Of a stretch of DNA of 38,406 bases, positions 17,260 to 27,923 are shown in pieces. Source of the stretch: Bryobacterales bacterium (lineage in GTDB: Bacteria > Acidobacteriota > Terriglobia > Bryobacterales > Bryobacteraceae); contig JAEUQF010000246.1 in the NCBI GenBank assembly GCA_016789745.1, positions 1 to 38,406 on the forward strand, given 5' to 3'. The first letter of the stretch is position 1. Each line of letters opens with the position of its first letter. The notes under the pieces were generated by a model that made no database searches, was not told the origin of the DNA, and saw nothing but the letters and a program-made list of their open reading frames with translations. A program made the position numbers and the translations under genes.

Positions 17260-18003
17260 TCAACCGGCTACCGCAGCACCTTCTCCACTGGTTGTTTCTT
17301 CCGCCGCAGGCTCGAACTCCACCGAACGGATCTCCAGCGCGCCGATCTCTTCTTCACCATCGATCAGGAATGTCTTCTGCCCGAACGGCACCACCTCGCC
17401 GTCGCGCTCTTCCCATACGGTGGTGCGGCCCAGCGCCACGTTCCCGTCGGCATGCTTCGCCGAGAACGGATAAATCACGGGAAGCAGACATTCGCCCAGT
17501 TCCTGCTGCTGGAACGTCTCGGCCGTCTGAATCAGAATAGGCGCCCACAGCGTATCGCGAAGCTTCTTCGGCGCTTCCAACTGAAATGAATCGATGTGTT
17601 CGAACGGAATCCACAGATAGGCGCCGGCGGTCAGCACTTCCAACCGCGCTCCAACCCGCGGATCGGCGTCTTCCAACGTCGTGAAGGCCCTGCCGTTGAT
17701 CTTGCCCGGGCGCGAAGGCTTCGCCGCCGCTGCCGGAAAATCCTTCTTCTCAAAGGTCTCCAGGCGCGTGCGCTCGGCATGCATGCAGGCCTCGTACAGC
17801 AGCGCCCCCATGCCTGTCTTCTGGTTCTCCTTCGCCAGCAGTTCCAGATGCTTGCGAGCCCGGTCGTAGTCACCGGCAAAGCACAGAAGCTCGAACAGGA
17901 AAGTGCGGCGCTTGGTGTCGCCGGGATTATCGCGCAACTCCACGCTCAGCGCCTGGATGGCTTCGGTCAGCTTTCCCGCGTTATATAGATCCCTGGCGTT
18001 CAT
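17260..18003 (-). CDS. tagJ: Type VI accessory protein TagJ (ImpE)
   Basis: The 247-residue ImpE/TagJ accessory protein has a helical N-terminus (DLYNAGKLTEAIQALSVELRDNPGDTKRRTFLFELLCFAGDYDRA) followed by the ImpE domain, with DADPRVGARLEVL, YLWIPFEHI and LRDTLWAPILIQT. In other T6SSs TagJ binds the sheath protein TssB and the ClpV N-domain and is not strictly essential. AAGGAGA precedes the ATG. A terminator-like structure lies between hcp and this gene, so expression of everything downstream may be lower than hcp. Its presence beside a free ClpV N-domain gene gives the operon two possible ClpV-related accessory factors. Confidence 0.92.
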   Translation of the reverse strand: MNARDLYNAGKLTEAIQALSVELRDNPGDTKRRTFLFELLCFAGDYDRARKHLELLAKENQKTGMGALLYEACMHAERTRLETFEKKDFPAAAAKPSRPGKINGRAFTTLEDADPRVGARLEVLTAGAYLWIPFEHIDSFQLEAPKKLRDTLWAPILIQTAETFQQQELGECLLPVIYPFSAKHADGNVALGRTTVWEERDGEVVPFGQKTFLIDGEEEIGALEIRSVEFEPAAEETTSGEGAAVAG

Positions 18004-18055
18004 GCCGGTTTTCTCCTTGTCTCGCCCAACAGTAACGGCTCACAACGAACACACG

Positions 18056-18110
18056 AAAAGGCCGCGGCGGCCTTGCTGCGCCAGAAGCGCAGACAGCGAC
18101 CACCGCGGCC
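18056..18110 (-). terminator. Probable partial terminator after hcp
   Basis: On the minus strand GGCCGCGG (18110-18103) can pair with CCGCGGCC (18067-18060), enclosing an inner CTGCGC/GCGCAG stem. Alternatively AAGGCC and GGCCTT around 18073-18058 form a compact stem. TTTT (18059-18056) follows. It lies 19 bases after the hcp stop and upstream of tagJ, so it would trim or reduce transcripts beyond hcp. Confidence 0.6.
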
Positions 18111-18128
18111 GTCTCGAATTCGACAAGG

Positions 18129-18623
18129 TTAGACCTTGGCGTTCTTCTTCTGGTCCCAGCCCTTCGGCACCAGCGCGCCGATCTTGCCCTTGGCGTCCTG
18201 CTTGCCGTAGGCCATGATCATCTTCGCGAAGTTGAAGCTGATCGACTCGGTCGGGATCGGGTCGCCGCTGCCCTGGCCGCTGACGGTCTGGCTGGAGAGC
18301 AGCACGTCCTCGAAGGTCACCTGGTAGAACAACTGCTGGCCGCCGTCACCGGTCGACTTGCGGAGCTTCAGTTCGCATTTCGGGATGTGCTTGCCCGAGC
18401 AGCAGGCGTCGAACAGGTGGGGCGTCGCGTCGTCGCAGCGCTTGGAGAAGTGGAAGTCCTGGAACTGGACCTTACCGGTCGAACCGCCGCCGCCGTACTG
18501 GAAGCTACCGGTCTGGGTGGCACCAAACGAATAGCTCAACAGCTCGATGTGCTTGGCAAACATCTTGTCGTCGGTTTCACCATTGATACCGTCGATGAAC
18601 AGGAACGCGTCAAATGCAGACAT
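18129..18623 (-). CDS. hcp: Type VI tube protein Hcp (TssD)
   Basis: Hexameric ring protein that stacks into the secreted T6SS inner tube. The 164-residue length is standard. Family signs are AFLFIDGINGETDDK at the start (FDAFL..DGI.GE), the SYSFGATQTGS segment, VQFQDFHFSKRCD (about 51-63), a CDDATP.LFDACCSGKHI region, and ESISFNFAKMIMAYGKQD near the end. A GAGGAG ribosome binding site lies about 8 bases before the ATG. The gene is flanked by a strong hairpin on its 5' side and a terminator-like structure on its 3' side, which fits the need for many more copies than the other proteins. Confidence 0.96.
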   Translation of the reverse strand: MSAFDAFLFIDGINGETDDKMFAKHIELLSYSFGATQTGSFQYGGGGSTGKVQFQDFHFSKRCDDATPHLFDACCSGKHIPKCELKLRKSTGDGGQQLFYQVTFEDVLLSSQTVSGQGSGDPIPTESISFNFAKMIMAYGKQDAKGKIGALVPKGWDQKKNAKV

Positions 18624-18665
18624 TGTGGTTTTCTCCTCTAGGTTATTTTTTTCTTGTTTTTAGTT

Positions 18666-18694
18666 ACGGAGAGCCTGGTGCGGAGGCTCTCCGT
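18666..18694 (-). promoter_or_regulatory. 11-bp hairpin between tssC and hcp
   Basis: A perfect 11-bp inverted repeat, ACGGAGAGCCT (18666-18676) and AGGCTCTCCGT (18684-18694), with a 7-base loop. It lies 27 bases after the tssC stop and 43 bases before the hcp start. On the transcribed strand it is followed by an A-rich, not T-rich, stretch, so it does not look like an intrinsic terminator. It could protect or define the 5' end of a processed hcp message. Confidence 0.6.
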
Positions 18695-18721
18695 CGGAAT
18701 CGTTGCAAAGACCGGCTCGGC

Positions 18722-20206
18722 TTACCGCTTGGCCGGGGCCGGCAGCTCCGCCACCAGGCGAAGCGAAACCGTCAATTCGTCGAGCTGGAAGTGAGGCCGC
18801 AGGAAGGCCACCGCCCGGTAGGCGCCCGGCTTGCCCGGGATTTCCATCACATCGATGCGCGCTTCACGAAGCGGCCGCGATGCCTTGATGCCGGGGGACG
18901 CCGTGTCGTCCGGCACCACATAGTTGTTCACCCACTGGTTCAGCCAGTTCTCGCAATCGGTGCGGCTCATGAAGCTACCGATCTTGTCGCGCATCATCGC
19001 CTTCAGATAGTGCGCAAACCGGCTGCACGCCAGGATGTAGGGCAGCTGCGTCGACAGGCGGGCGTTGGCGTTGGCCGCGGCCTTGTCATAAACCTTTGCC
19101 TTCTGGCAGCTCTGCACGCTGAAGAACGCCGCGTAATCCGTGTTCTTGCAGTGCACCAGCGGTACGAAGCCCTGGTCGGCCAGTTCCTTCTCACGGCGAT
19201 CCGTGATCGGAACCTCGGTCGGGCACTTCATCGCCGCATCGCCCTCATCGGTGTAGAAGTTGTGAACCGGCAGGCCTTCCACCAACCCGCCGCCTTCCAC
19301 CCCGCGAATCGCCGCGCACCAGCCGTGGCGGGCAAACGCGTTCGTCAGGCGGGCGCCGAGTGCGTAGGCAGCGTTCCCCCACAGGTACTTGCTGTGATCG
19401 GTTCCGTCCACGCCCTCTTCGTAGTTGAAGGCTTCAATCTGCTTATGTGCCCGGCCGTAGGGCAGGCGCGACAGCACCCGAGGCACCGTCAAACCCACGT
19501 AGCGCGAATCTTCGCTCGCCCGGAAGCCCTTCCACTTGGCGTACTCGGTGGTGTCGAACACCTTCGCCAGGTCGCGCGGCGCGTCCAGATTCGTGTAGCT
19601 CTCCAGGTTGAACATCTCCGGAGAAGCCGCCGACAGGAACGGCGCGTGCGCCGACGATGCCACCTGCGCCACCCGCTCCAGCAATTCCACGTCTTCCGGG
19701 TGCCGGCTGAATTCGTAGTCGCCGATCAGCGCCGCGAACGGCGAACCGCCGAACACACCGAATTCCTCTTCGTACACCTTCTTGAACAGGGCGCTCTGGT
19801 CGAACTCAGGCGCACGCTGCAGGTCGCGCAGCAACTCGCGCTTGGTGGCGTTGAAGATCTTGATCTTCAACATGTCGCTGGTCTCGCTCTGGTCGATCAG
19901 GTACTTGACTCCGCGCCACGTGGCTTCCAGCTTCTGGAATGCCTGATGATGCATGATCTCGTTCAACTGAATCGACAGCAGGTGGTCAATCTGCGCGATA
20001 CGCGCGTTGATCATGGCTTCGGCGTCCTTCGACACCGCCATCGATCCTTCCAACACCTGCTCGGCGAAGATCTTTACCAGCTCCCGGCCGCGTTCCTTAG
20101 CAGAGGGGTCTTTCCCCATCCGCCCTTCTTCGACAATCTGGTCGAGAAGGCCACGCTCTTCCAACTGCTCGGAAGCCTGCTGTCCAGCGCGTTGTGCATC
20201 ACTCAT
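18722..20206 (-). CDS. tssC: Type VI sheath large subunit TssC (VipB)
   Basis: Large subunit of the contractile sheath. From ATG 20206 the protein has 494 residues, the usual size. A longer in-frame start at 20233 would add nine Trp/Arg-rich residues and lacks a ribosome binding site, whereas AAGGAGG stands 9 bases before ATG 20206. Typical blocks are AQIDHLLSIQLNEIMHH and FQKLEATWRGVKYLI, SALFKKVYEEEFGVFGGSPFAALIGDYEF, LTVPRVLSRLPYG, and the C-terminal AVAFLRPHFQLDELTVSLRLV, where TssB joins. The start overlaps the tssB stop (ATGAGTGA), indicating coupled, balanced synthesis of the two sheath proteins. Confidence 0.96.
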   Translation of the reverse strand: MSDAQRAGQQASEQLEERGLLDQIVEEGRMGKDPSAKERGRELVKIFAEQVLEGSMAVSKDAEAMINARIAQIDHLLSIQLNEIMHHQAFQKLEATWRGVKYLIDQSETSDMLKIKIFNATKRELLRDLQRAPEFDQSALFKKVYEEEFGVFGGSPFAALIGDYEFSRHPEDVELLERVAQVASSAHAPFLSAASPEMFNLESYTNLDAPRDLAKVFDTTEYAKWKGFRASEDSRYVGLTVPRVLSRLPYGRAHKQIEAFNYEEGVDGTDHSKYLWGNAAYALGARLTNAFARHGWCAAIRGVEGGGLVEGLPVHNFYTDEGDAAMKCPTEVPITDRREKELADQGFVPLVHCKNTDYAAFFSVQSCQKAKVYDKAAANANARLSTQLPYILACSRFAHYLKAMMRDKIGSFMSRTDCENWLNQWVNNYVVPDDTASPGIKASRPLREARIDVMEIPGKPGAYRAVAFLRPHFQLDELTVSLRLVAELPAPAKR

Positions 20207-20720
20207 TGGAGCCCCCCTCCTTCGCCAATTCACTCTTCAACTTCGAAAGCTTATCGGCGTCCCCGACGCTTCCCAGCAGCAATTCTTCCAACTTGTCGTT
20301 GCCCATCAGGCTGCCACGCAAGTCCGCCAGCTTCGTCCGCAGATCCAGCAGCTCTTTCAGCGGCTTCACCTGCTTGGCAACGTTCTCCGGCTCGAAATCT
20401 TCCAGGCTCTTGAAGCCCAGGTTAACCCGGAGCTGACCGGCGTCCGGATCTTCACTCAGCTTGTTCTCCACCGAGAACGCCAGGTGCGGGTTCATCGCCG
20501 CCAACACCTTGTCGAAGTTATCCGGCCCGATCTCCACGAACTTGCGTTCGCGAAGCCGCGGCAGTGGCTGTTCCGGCATGCCCGTGAAGTCACCCAGGAC
20601 TCCAAGCACAAAGGGCAGTTCCTTGATCTCGATTGCATCCCCAACTTCAACGTCGTAGGTGATGTGTACTCGCGGGGGCCTTACCCGGTCGAGTTTATGC
20701 TGTGCGCTTTCTCTTGCCAT
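20199..20720 (-). CDS. tssB: Type VI sheath small subunit TssB (VipA)
   Basis: Small sheath subunit, 173 residues. It shows the family start SAQHKLDRVRPPRVHITYDVE and ELPFVLGVLGDFTG, followed by LRERKFVEIGPDNFDKVLAAM, LRVNLGFKSLEDFEPENVAKQV and LLDLRTKLADLRGSL. It is the first gene of the T6SS operon, with an AGAGG ribosome binding site 7-10 bases before the ATG. It overlaps tssC by 8 bases. The operon promoter must lie in the 337-base gap to the divergent hydrolase gene. Confidence 0.95.
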   Translation of the reverse strand: MARESAQHKLDRVRPPRVHITYDVEVGDAIEIKELPFVLGVLGDFTGMPEQPLPRLRERKFVEIGPDNFDKVLAAMNPHLAFSVENKLSEDPDAGQLRVNLGFKSLEDFEPENVAKQVKPLKELLDLRTKLADLRGSLMGNDKLEELLLGSVGDADKLSKLKSELAKEGGSNE

Positions 20721-21057
20721 TTCGAAACCTCTTTCTTGTCCAGTGCGACCGGACTTCAGCCTGCGGGCTGATCGTCAACCGTGTTCAACAACCCGGTGCT
20801 GTGTCCTGGAGGTACCGCTTGTCTCATTCGCTTCTGCTGGGAAGGGCTCGCTATTCCCCGCCCGCCGAACCCGCTGAGTATTTCTACCACAGCGCTTTGG
20901 AAGTTTCAACAGCCCCCGAAGGACCCTCCGTCGACTAGGGCGGCAGCTTCTCGTTTTTGTCTCCTCTTTGCTTTCAGGCTGCTCTTTCCGGCTGCCTTAT
21001 TTTTTGTTCGCTTGCCGCTCACAATCAAGAAAGCGTAAACTCCGGACGGAAAGCATC
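20721..21057. promoter_or_regulatory. Divergent intergenic region upstream of tssB
   Basis: A gap of 337 bases between tssB (minus) and the secreted hydrolase (plus). I see no convincing gene here; the short frames are unsupported. On the minus strand TTGAAA (20904-20909) is separated by 17 bases from TAGAAA (20881-20886), a possible but weak sigma70-type promoter for the T6SS operon with a leader of about 150 bases. I saw no -24/-12 sigma54 pair. A T-rich patch at about 20999-21006 is the only other compositional change. Confidence 0.3.
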
Positions 21058-22407
21058 ATGTTCGGAAATATTTTTCTTCGGCTTCTTGCGGCCGCCCTCC
21101 TCGCCCCTCCCCTCACCGCCCAACCCCAGCCCTGGGCCGGACGCCTCGACGACATCGGCCAGACCGAACAGCAGCGCCAGAAACTCCCCGGCCTCGTCCT
21201 GGTCGTCGTCAAAGGCCAGTCCGTCGCCTACGCCAAGGGCTTCGGCCTCGCCAACGTCGAAACCAAAGAGCCCGTCACGCCAGACCACTTGTTCCGCGTC
21301 GGCTCCACCACGAAGATGATCGTCGGCGCATCGCTCGCCTCGCTCGCCCACCAGGACAAACTCCCGATGAACGCCCCCATCGAAACCTGGCTCGCCGAAC
21401 ACCGCGCCACGCCCCTCGGCAAGCTTACCGCGCATCAATTACTGACCCACACCGCCGGTCTGATGGACCGTACCCTCATGTACGGCCGCCATGACGACTC
21501 CGCCCTCGCCGACAACGTCCGCTCGCTCCAGCCCGACGTCCTGTTCACCAGCCCCGGTGAAATCTATTCCTACTCCAACCTCGGCTTCGCCATCGCCGGC
21601 CGCCTGCTCGAATCCGTCACCGCGCGCCCCTTCGCCGACGCCGTCGCCGACCTCGTCTTCCAACCCCTCGGCATGAAGCGCACCACCTTCCGCCCTACCC
21701 TCGCCATGACCTATCCACTCGCCCAAGGGCACATCCGAGAGAACGGCGCACTCACCATCGCCCGCCCCGCCGCCGACCACTCCGGCTACTGGCCCGCCGG
21801 ATCCATGTTCACCAGCGGCAACGACTTTGCCCGCTTCGCCATGGCCTTGCTCAACCACGGCCGCGCCGGGGACAACGCCGCCCTTCCTGCCCCGGTCATC
21901 GCGATGGTGACCTCCCCACATGTTCCAGTCCCGGGCGGCGGCCGCTACGGCTATGGCATCGGCGTCACCCAGCGCGACGGCAAAACCGTGCTCTCCCACA
22001 GCGGCGGCCGCCAGGGCTACTCCACCTTCCTGCTCGCCGTGCCCCAGGACGCCACCGCCGTCCTCGCGCTCATCAACCAGAGCGGCGCCGATGCCGCCAC
22101 ACCGGCCTACCGTGCCTTCCAGGCCGTCGCCGGATGGGATGCCCGCACGCTCCCCACCTCCACGCCCACCAAGCTCACCCCGGCCGAAATCTCCGGCTTC
22201 TACACCCACTACACCAGCACCGCCGGCATCTCCAACGAAGGCGGCAAACTGCTCCTCCGCTTCGACAACGCCTCCGCGCGTGAGCTTGTCGCCGACACCG
22301 GCAACTGCTATCGTGCCGCCGCCGACCGCGTCTGCTTTGAAACCGGCCCGGACGGCCGCGCCCGCTACCTGCTGCGCGGCTCTCGAGCCTTCGCCCGCCG
22401 CAACTAG
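21058..22407 (+). CDS. Secreted serine beta-lactamase-family hydrolase
   Basis: A 449-residue member of the class C beta-lactamase/penicillin-binding-protein-like family. Substrates in this family range from beta-lactams to D-amino-acid peptides and esters, so the real substrate is unknown. ATG 21058 is chosen because it begins a clean signal peptide (MFGNIFLRLLAAALLAPPLTAQ). A longer in-frame start at 20968 would bury this. Active-site elements are STTK (Ser83 to Lys86), YSN (172-174) and an HSGG motif near 314 in the KTG position. A C-terminal extension after about 380 resembles the lipocalin-like tail seen in some relatives. Its TAG stop overlaps the convergent PEP-CTERM stop through CTAG. 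Confidence 0.88.
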   Translation: MFGNIFLRLLAAALLAPPLTAQPQPWAGRLDDIGQTEQQRQKLPGLVLVVVKGQSVAYAKGFGLANVETKEPVTPDHLFRVGSTTKMIVGASLASLAHQDKLPMNAPIETWLAEHRATPLGKLTAHQLLTHTAGLMDRTLMYGRHDDSALADNVRSLQPDVLFTSPGEIYSYSNLGFAIAGRLLESVTARPFADAVADLVFQPLGMKRTTFRPTLAMTYPLAQGHIRENGALTIARPAADHSGYWPAGSMFTSGNDFARFAMALLNHGRAGDNAALPAPVIAMVTSPHVPVPGGGRYGYGIGVTQRDGKTVLSHSGGRQGYSTFLLAVPQDATAVLALINQSGADAATPAYRAFQAVAGWDARTLPTSTPTKLTPAEISGFYTHYTSTAGISNEGGKLLLRFDNASARELVADTGNCYRAAADRVCFETGPDGRARYLLRGSRAFARRN

Positions 22408-23003
22408 CCTCTCCGCCACCGCCGCACCACCACGAACGCCAGTCCCAATCCGGCCAGCGCTACACTCGCCGGCTCCGGGATCTCGGCAATCGTCACCGGC
22501 CCGACCGTGCCGCGGGTCAGCGCTGGCGTGCAGGAAAAGCAGGAGTCAATCAGCTCCATGCGCCGCAGCAGCGTCAACTGCGGAAAGACGCTGCTGTCCA
22601 GCGGTAGCGCCGTCGAACTCCAGACATCCGGCCCGCCCTGCAGCACAATCTCCAGCCAGTACGGCCCTCCCGCGCCCGGAAAGAACGGATACAGGTTGAG
22701 GTACCACTCATCGACACCGCTGGTGGTCGCATCGCTGACGTAGAAGTTGCCGCCCACACTGGCCGTTCCGGTCAACGCACCGATCGTGAACACCGCCTCC
22801 AATTCGCCCGGAGCATCGGCCTCATAGCTCGCTCCCGCGAAGATGCTAAGGTTGGCAGGGTCGAACACCACCGATAGCGACCATGTGCTGCCGGCAGTTT
22901 GCCCCAAAAAGTCGGAGTTAGTCGTGCCACCGGTATGGAGAACATAGGTGGCGGCATGCGCGGACGCCGCGAGAGTCAACAGCAAACAAAAAAGGCGAAC
23001 CAT
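22404..23003 (-). CDS. PEP-CTERM-anchored exported protein
   Basis: A 199-residue exported protein with a signal peptide (MVRLFCLLLTLAASAHAATY). The middle is a beta-rich region without known motifs, containing one CFSC pair. The end is a classical PEP-CTERM sorting signal: IPEPAS, a hydrophobic stretch, then RRWRRG. Such proteins are processed by an exosortase and linked to exopolysaccharide or the cell surface. The exosortase gene is not in this window. The only Shine-Dalgarno-like sequence, CGGAGG, is one base from the ATG and lies inside a hairpin, so translation or transcription start here is unusual. It follows atpC on the same strand with a probable terminator between. Confidence 0.82.
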   Translation of the reverse strand: MVRLFCLLLTLAASAHAATYVLHTGGTTNSDFLGQTAGSTWSLSVVFDPANLSIFAGASYEADAPGELEAVFTIGALTGTASVGGNFYVSDATTSGVDEWYLNLYPFFPGAGGPYWLEIVLQGGPDVWSSTALPLDSSVFPQLTLLRRMELIDSCFSCTPALTRGTVGPVTIAEIPEPASVALAGLGLAFVVVRRWRRG

Positions 23004-23035
23004 GCCTCCGAATGTATCCGGAGCGGCTCGCCTTT
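22988..23035 (-). terminator. Intrinsic terminator after atpC overlapping the PEP-CTERM start
   Basis: On the minus strand AAAGGCGA (23035-23028) pairs perfectly with TCGCCTTT (22998-22991), and an inner CTCCG/CGGAG stem (23006-23010 with 23019-23023) sits inside. Six T residues (22993-22988) follow, giving a classical intrinsic terminator shape 32 bases after the atpC stop. The ATG of the PEP-CTERM gene (23003-23001) and its SD-like CGGAGG lie within the hairpin. Confidence 0.7.
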
Positions 23036-23066
23036 CCTACAGACTTGGGGTTATTAACGGGTTAAG

Positions 23067-23465
23067 CTACTTCGTCGCGGCTAACCGCGCCTGCGCCTTC
23101 TGCAGCGCATTCAACGCCCGCGCATAGTCCACGTTATCCTTCACGCTCGACAGCCGCTGCATGGCTCGCTTTTCGGCCTCACGTGCCCGCGCCGCGTCGA
23201 TCTCGTTCGGACGCTCAGCCACCAGGGCCAGCACCCGCACATGATCGGGCAGCACCTGCACGATACCGCCGGCCACCGTTACGGCATGCTTCTGGCCGTT
23301 CACCACGTACCGCAGCAGGCCGATGCCCAGTTCACTCAGCAACGCCGCGTGGCCCGGCAGGATGCCCAACTCCCCGTTTGCCCCGGGGATCTGCGCCTCG
23401 CTCACCTGCTCTTTCACAAGCAGGCGCTCCGGCGTCGCTAATTCCAATTCGAAAGTGGATGCCAT
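23067..23465 (-). CDS. atpC: ATP synthase F1 epsilon subunit
   Basis: Central-stalk subunit of F1 that links gamma to the c-ring and can inhibit ATP hydrolysis. The 132-residue length is normal. The N-terminal beta-sandwich contains FELELATPERLLVKEQVSEAQIPGANGELGILPGHAALLSELGIG, the classic epsilon pattern with LPGHA. The C-terminal helical part is Ala/Arg-rich (REAEKRAMQRL, then ARALNALQKAQARL). AGGAGG lies ahead of the ATG, close to the atpD stop 11 bases upstream. Last gene of the atp operon. Confidence 0.95.
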   Translation of the reverse strand: MASTFELELATPERLLVKEQVSEAQIPGANGELGILPGHAALLSELGIGLLRYVVNGQKHAVTVAGGIVQVLPDHVRVLALVAERPNEIDAARAREAEKRAMQRLSSVKDNVDYARALNALQKAQARLAATK

Positions 23466-23476
23466 CAGCGGGCCTC

Positions 23477-24928
<1,452 letters not shown>

Positions 24929-25792
24929 TTACTCCAATGCGGCGGCGCCGCTGACGACTTCGATGATTTCGCGCGTGATGCTGGCCTGGCGTACCCGGTT
25001 CAGATACAGGGTAAGCTGCTCGATGACCTTGCTCGCGTTCGTGGACGCCGCGTCCATCGCCACCATACGGGCGGCGTGTTCAGCGGCGGCGGACTCTAAG
25101 ACCGCCTGGAAAACCATGTTGCTGACGTAATTCGGCAGCAGGTTGCCGAGCAGCACGTCCGGCGGCTGCTCGAAAATATAGTCGAGCGTCACGCGACCTT
25201 CCGGCACTTCCACCGGCAGGATGCGCTTGATGGTCAGCTTCTGCGACATCACGCTCTTGAACTCGTTGTACAGCAGGTACACCGCGTCCACTTCGGAATT
25301 GGCGTAACGCTCCATTGCCGTCTTGGCAATCCGGTCCGCGTCGGCGTACAGCGCTTTATCGAAAATGCCGAAATGTTCGCCGGATATCGTGACGTTGCGG
25401 CGCTTGAAGAAGCCGTTGCCCTTGCGGCCCACCGTCTCCAACTGCACCTTCGCCGACGTTTCCTTGTCCTTCAGGAAGTTCACCGCGCCCTTGATGAGGT
25501 TCGAGTTGAACGCCCCCGCAAGACCCCGGTCCGACGTCATAACAATTAGTTGGACATGCCGCTCCGGCCGCACCGCCAGAAGCGGATGGTTCGCCACCCG
25601 CTCATCGGTGGCCGCCGCCCCGACAATGTCCCCCAGCAGCTTCTCATACGTCTGCGAGAAGGGGCGCGCCGCCAGCACCCGCTCCTGTGCGCGACGCAGC
25701 TTCGCCGCGGCCACCATCTTCATGGCCTTGGTGATCTGCTGCGTGTTTTTGACCGAGCGGATGCGCCGGCGTAAGTCTATGAGGCTCGGCAT
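24929..25792 (-). CDS. atpG: ATP synthase F1 gamma subunit
   Basis: Rotating central-stalk subunit, 287 residues. The paired N- and C-terminal helices that form the coiled coil in the alpha3beta3 core are clear: LIDLRRRIRSVKNTQQITKAMKMVAAAKLRRAQ at the start and ASKVIEQLTLYLNRVRQASITREIIEVVSGAAAL at the end. The central fold includes TSDRGLAGAFNSN. It starts 4 bases after the atpA stop and ends 6 bases before atpD. Confidence 0.97.
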   Translation of the reverse strand: MPSLIDLRRRIRSVKNTQQITKAMKMVAAAKLRRAQERVLAARPFSQTYEKLLGDIVGAAATDERVANHPLLAVRPERHVQLIVMTSDRGLAGAFNSNLIKGAVNFLKDKETSAKVQLETVGRKGNGFFKRRNVTISGEHFGIFDKALYADADRIAKTAMERYANSEVDAVYLLYNEFKSVMSQKLTIKRILPVEVPEGRVTLDYIFEQPPDVLLGNLLPNYVSNMVFQAVLESAAAEHAARMVAMDAASTNASKVIEQLTLYLNRVRQASITREIIEVVSGAAALE

Positions 25793-25796
25793 GGGA

Positions 25797-27308
<1,512 letters not shown>

Positions 27309-27367
27309 TTAAACTTTGTCCTTCTTCTTGGTCTTCCGTAGCTAACGTCGCTTCGCGTGCGCCCTGG

Positions 27368-27919
27368 TCAGGCGCCGGCCGTCAGCTTACGGCGCAGAGA
27401 TTCCAGTTGGCCACGCACCGAACCGTCATATACGGTCGATCCAATGCGGGCAGTGACTCCCCCTAACAGTTCCGGGTCGACGCTGTAAATGGCGCGCACC
27501 TTCTTCCCCGTCAGCCGCGACAACTGGCCTTCCAATGCCTGCTGCGACGCGTCACTCAGGGGAGCTGCGCTGGCCACTTTTGCCTCCAGCACGCCCGTCC
27601 GCTCATCCAAAACCTTCTCAAAGGCCGTCCGGATCTGCCCAAACAGATTCGCACGGCGCTTCCGAACCACGATCGTCACGAAGTTCCGGACCATGCGGTC
27701 CATCCCGACCGTCGCCGCTAACTTCGCCATTACGGCTGTCTTCTTCTCGGTCGGAATCGCCGGCGAATACAGCACGTTCCGCAGATCCGCCGAGTCCCGA
27801 ATCATGTCCGCCAGCGCGCCCAACTGCCCGGCAACCGCCCGGGGCTCTACCGCGCCATTGGTTCCCAAAACCGCATCCACCAGGGCGTTCGCATACCGCG
27901 TAGCTATGGCAACCGACAT
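27368..27919 (-). CDS. atpH: ATP synthase F1 delta subunit
   Basis: Peripheral stalk cap (OSCP) that joins F1 to the b-type stators, 183 residues. It begins VAIATRYANALVDAV, the usual helical start, and ends with the typical VDPELLGGVTARIGSTVYDGSVRGQLESLRRKL. The ATG follows the atpF stop after 4 bases. The order b', b, delta, alpha, gamma, beta, epsilon is normal apart from the absent a and c genes. Confidence 0.95.
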   Translation of the reverse strand: MSVAIATRYANALVDAVLGTNGAVEPRAVAGQLGALADMIRDSADLRNVLYSPAIPTEKKTAVMAKLAATVGMDRMVRNFVTIVVRKRRANLFGQIRTAFEKVLDERTGVLEAKVASAAPLSDASQQALEGQLSRLTGKKVRAIYSVDPELLGGVTARIGSTVYDGSVRGQLESLRRKLTAGA

Positions 27920-27923
27920 ACGT

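Noticed and set aside
20207..20233. Longer start for tssC
   Set aside because: The nine extra residues are Trp/Arg-rich and lack a ribosome binding site, while ATG 20206 has AAGGAGG and the usual overlap with tssB.
18614..20413. A 599-codon plus-strand frame opposite tssC
   Set aside because: It is Arg/His-rich shadow sequence of a strongly recognised sheath gene.
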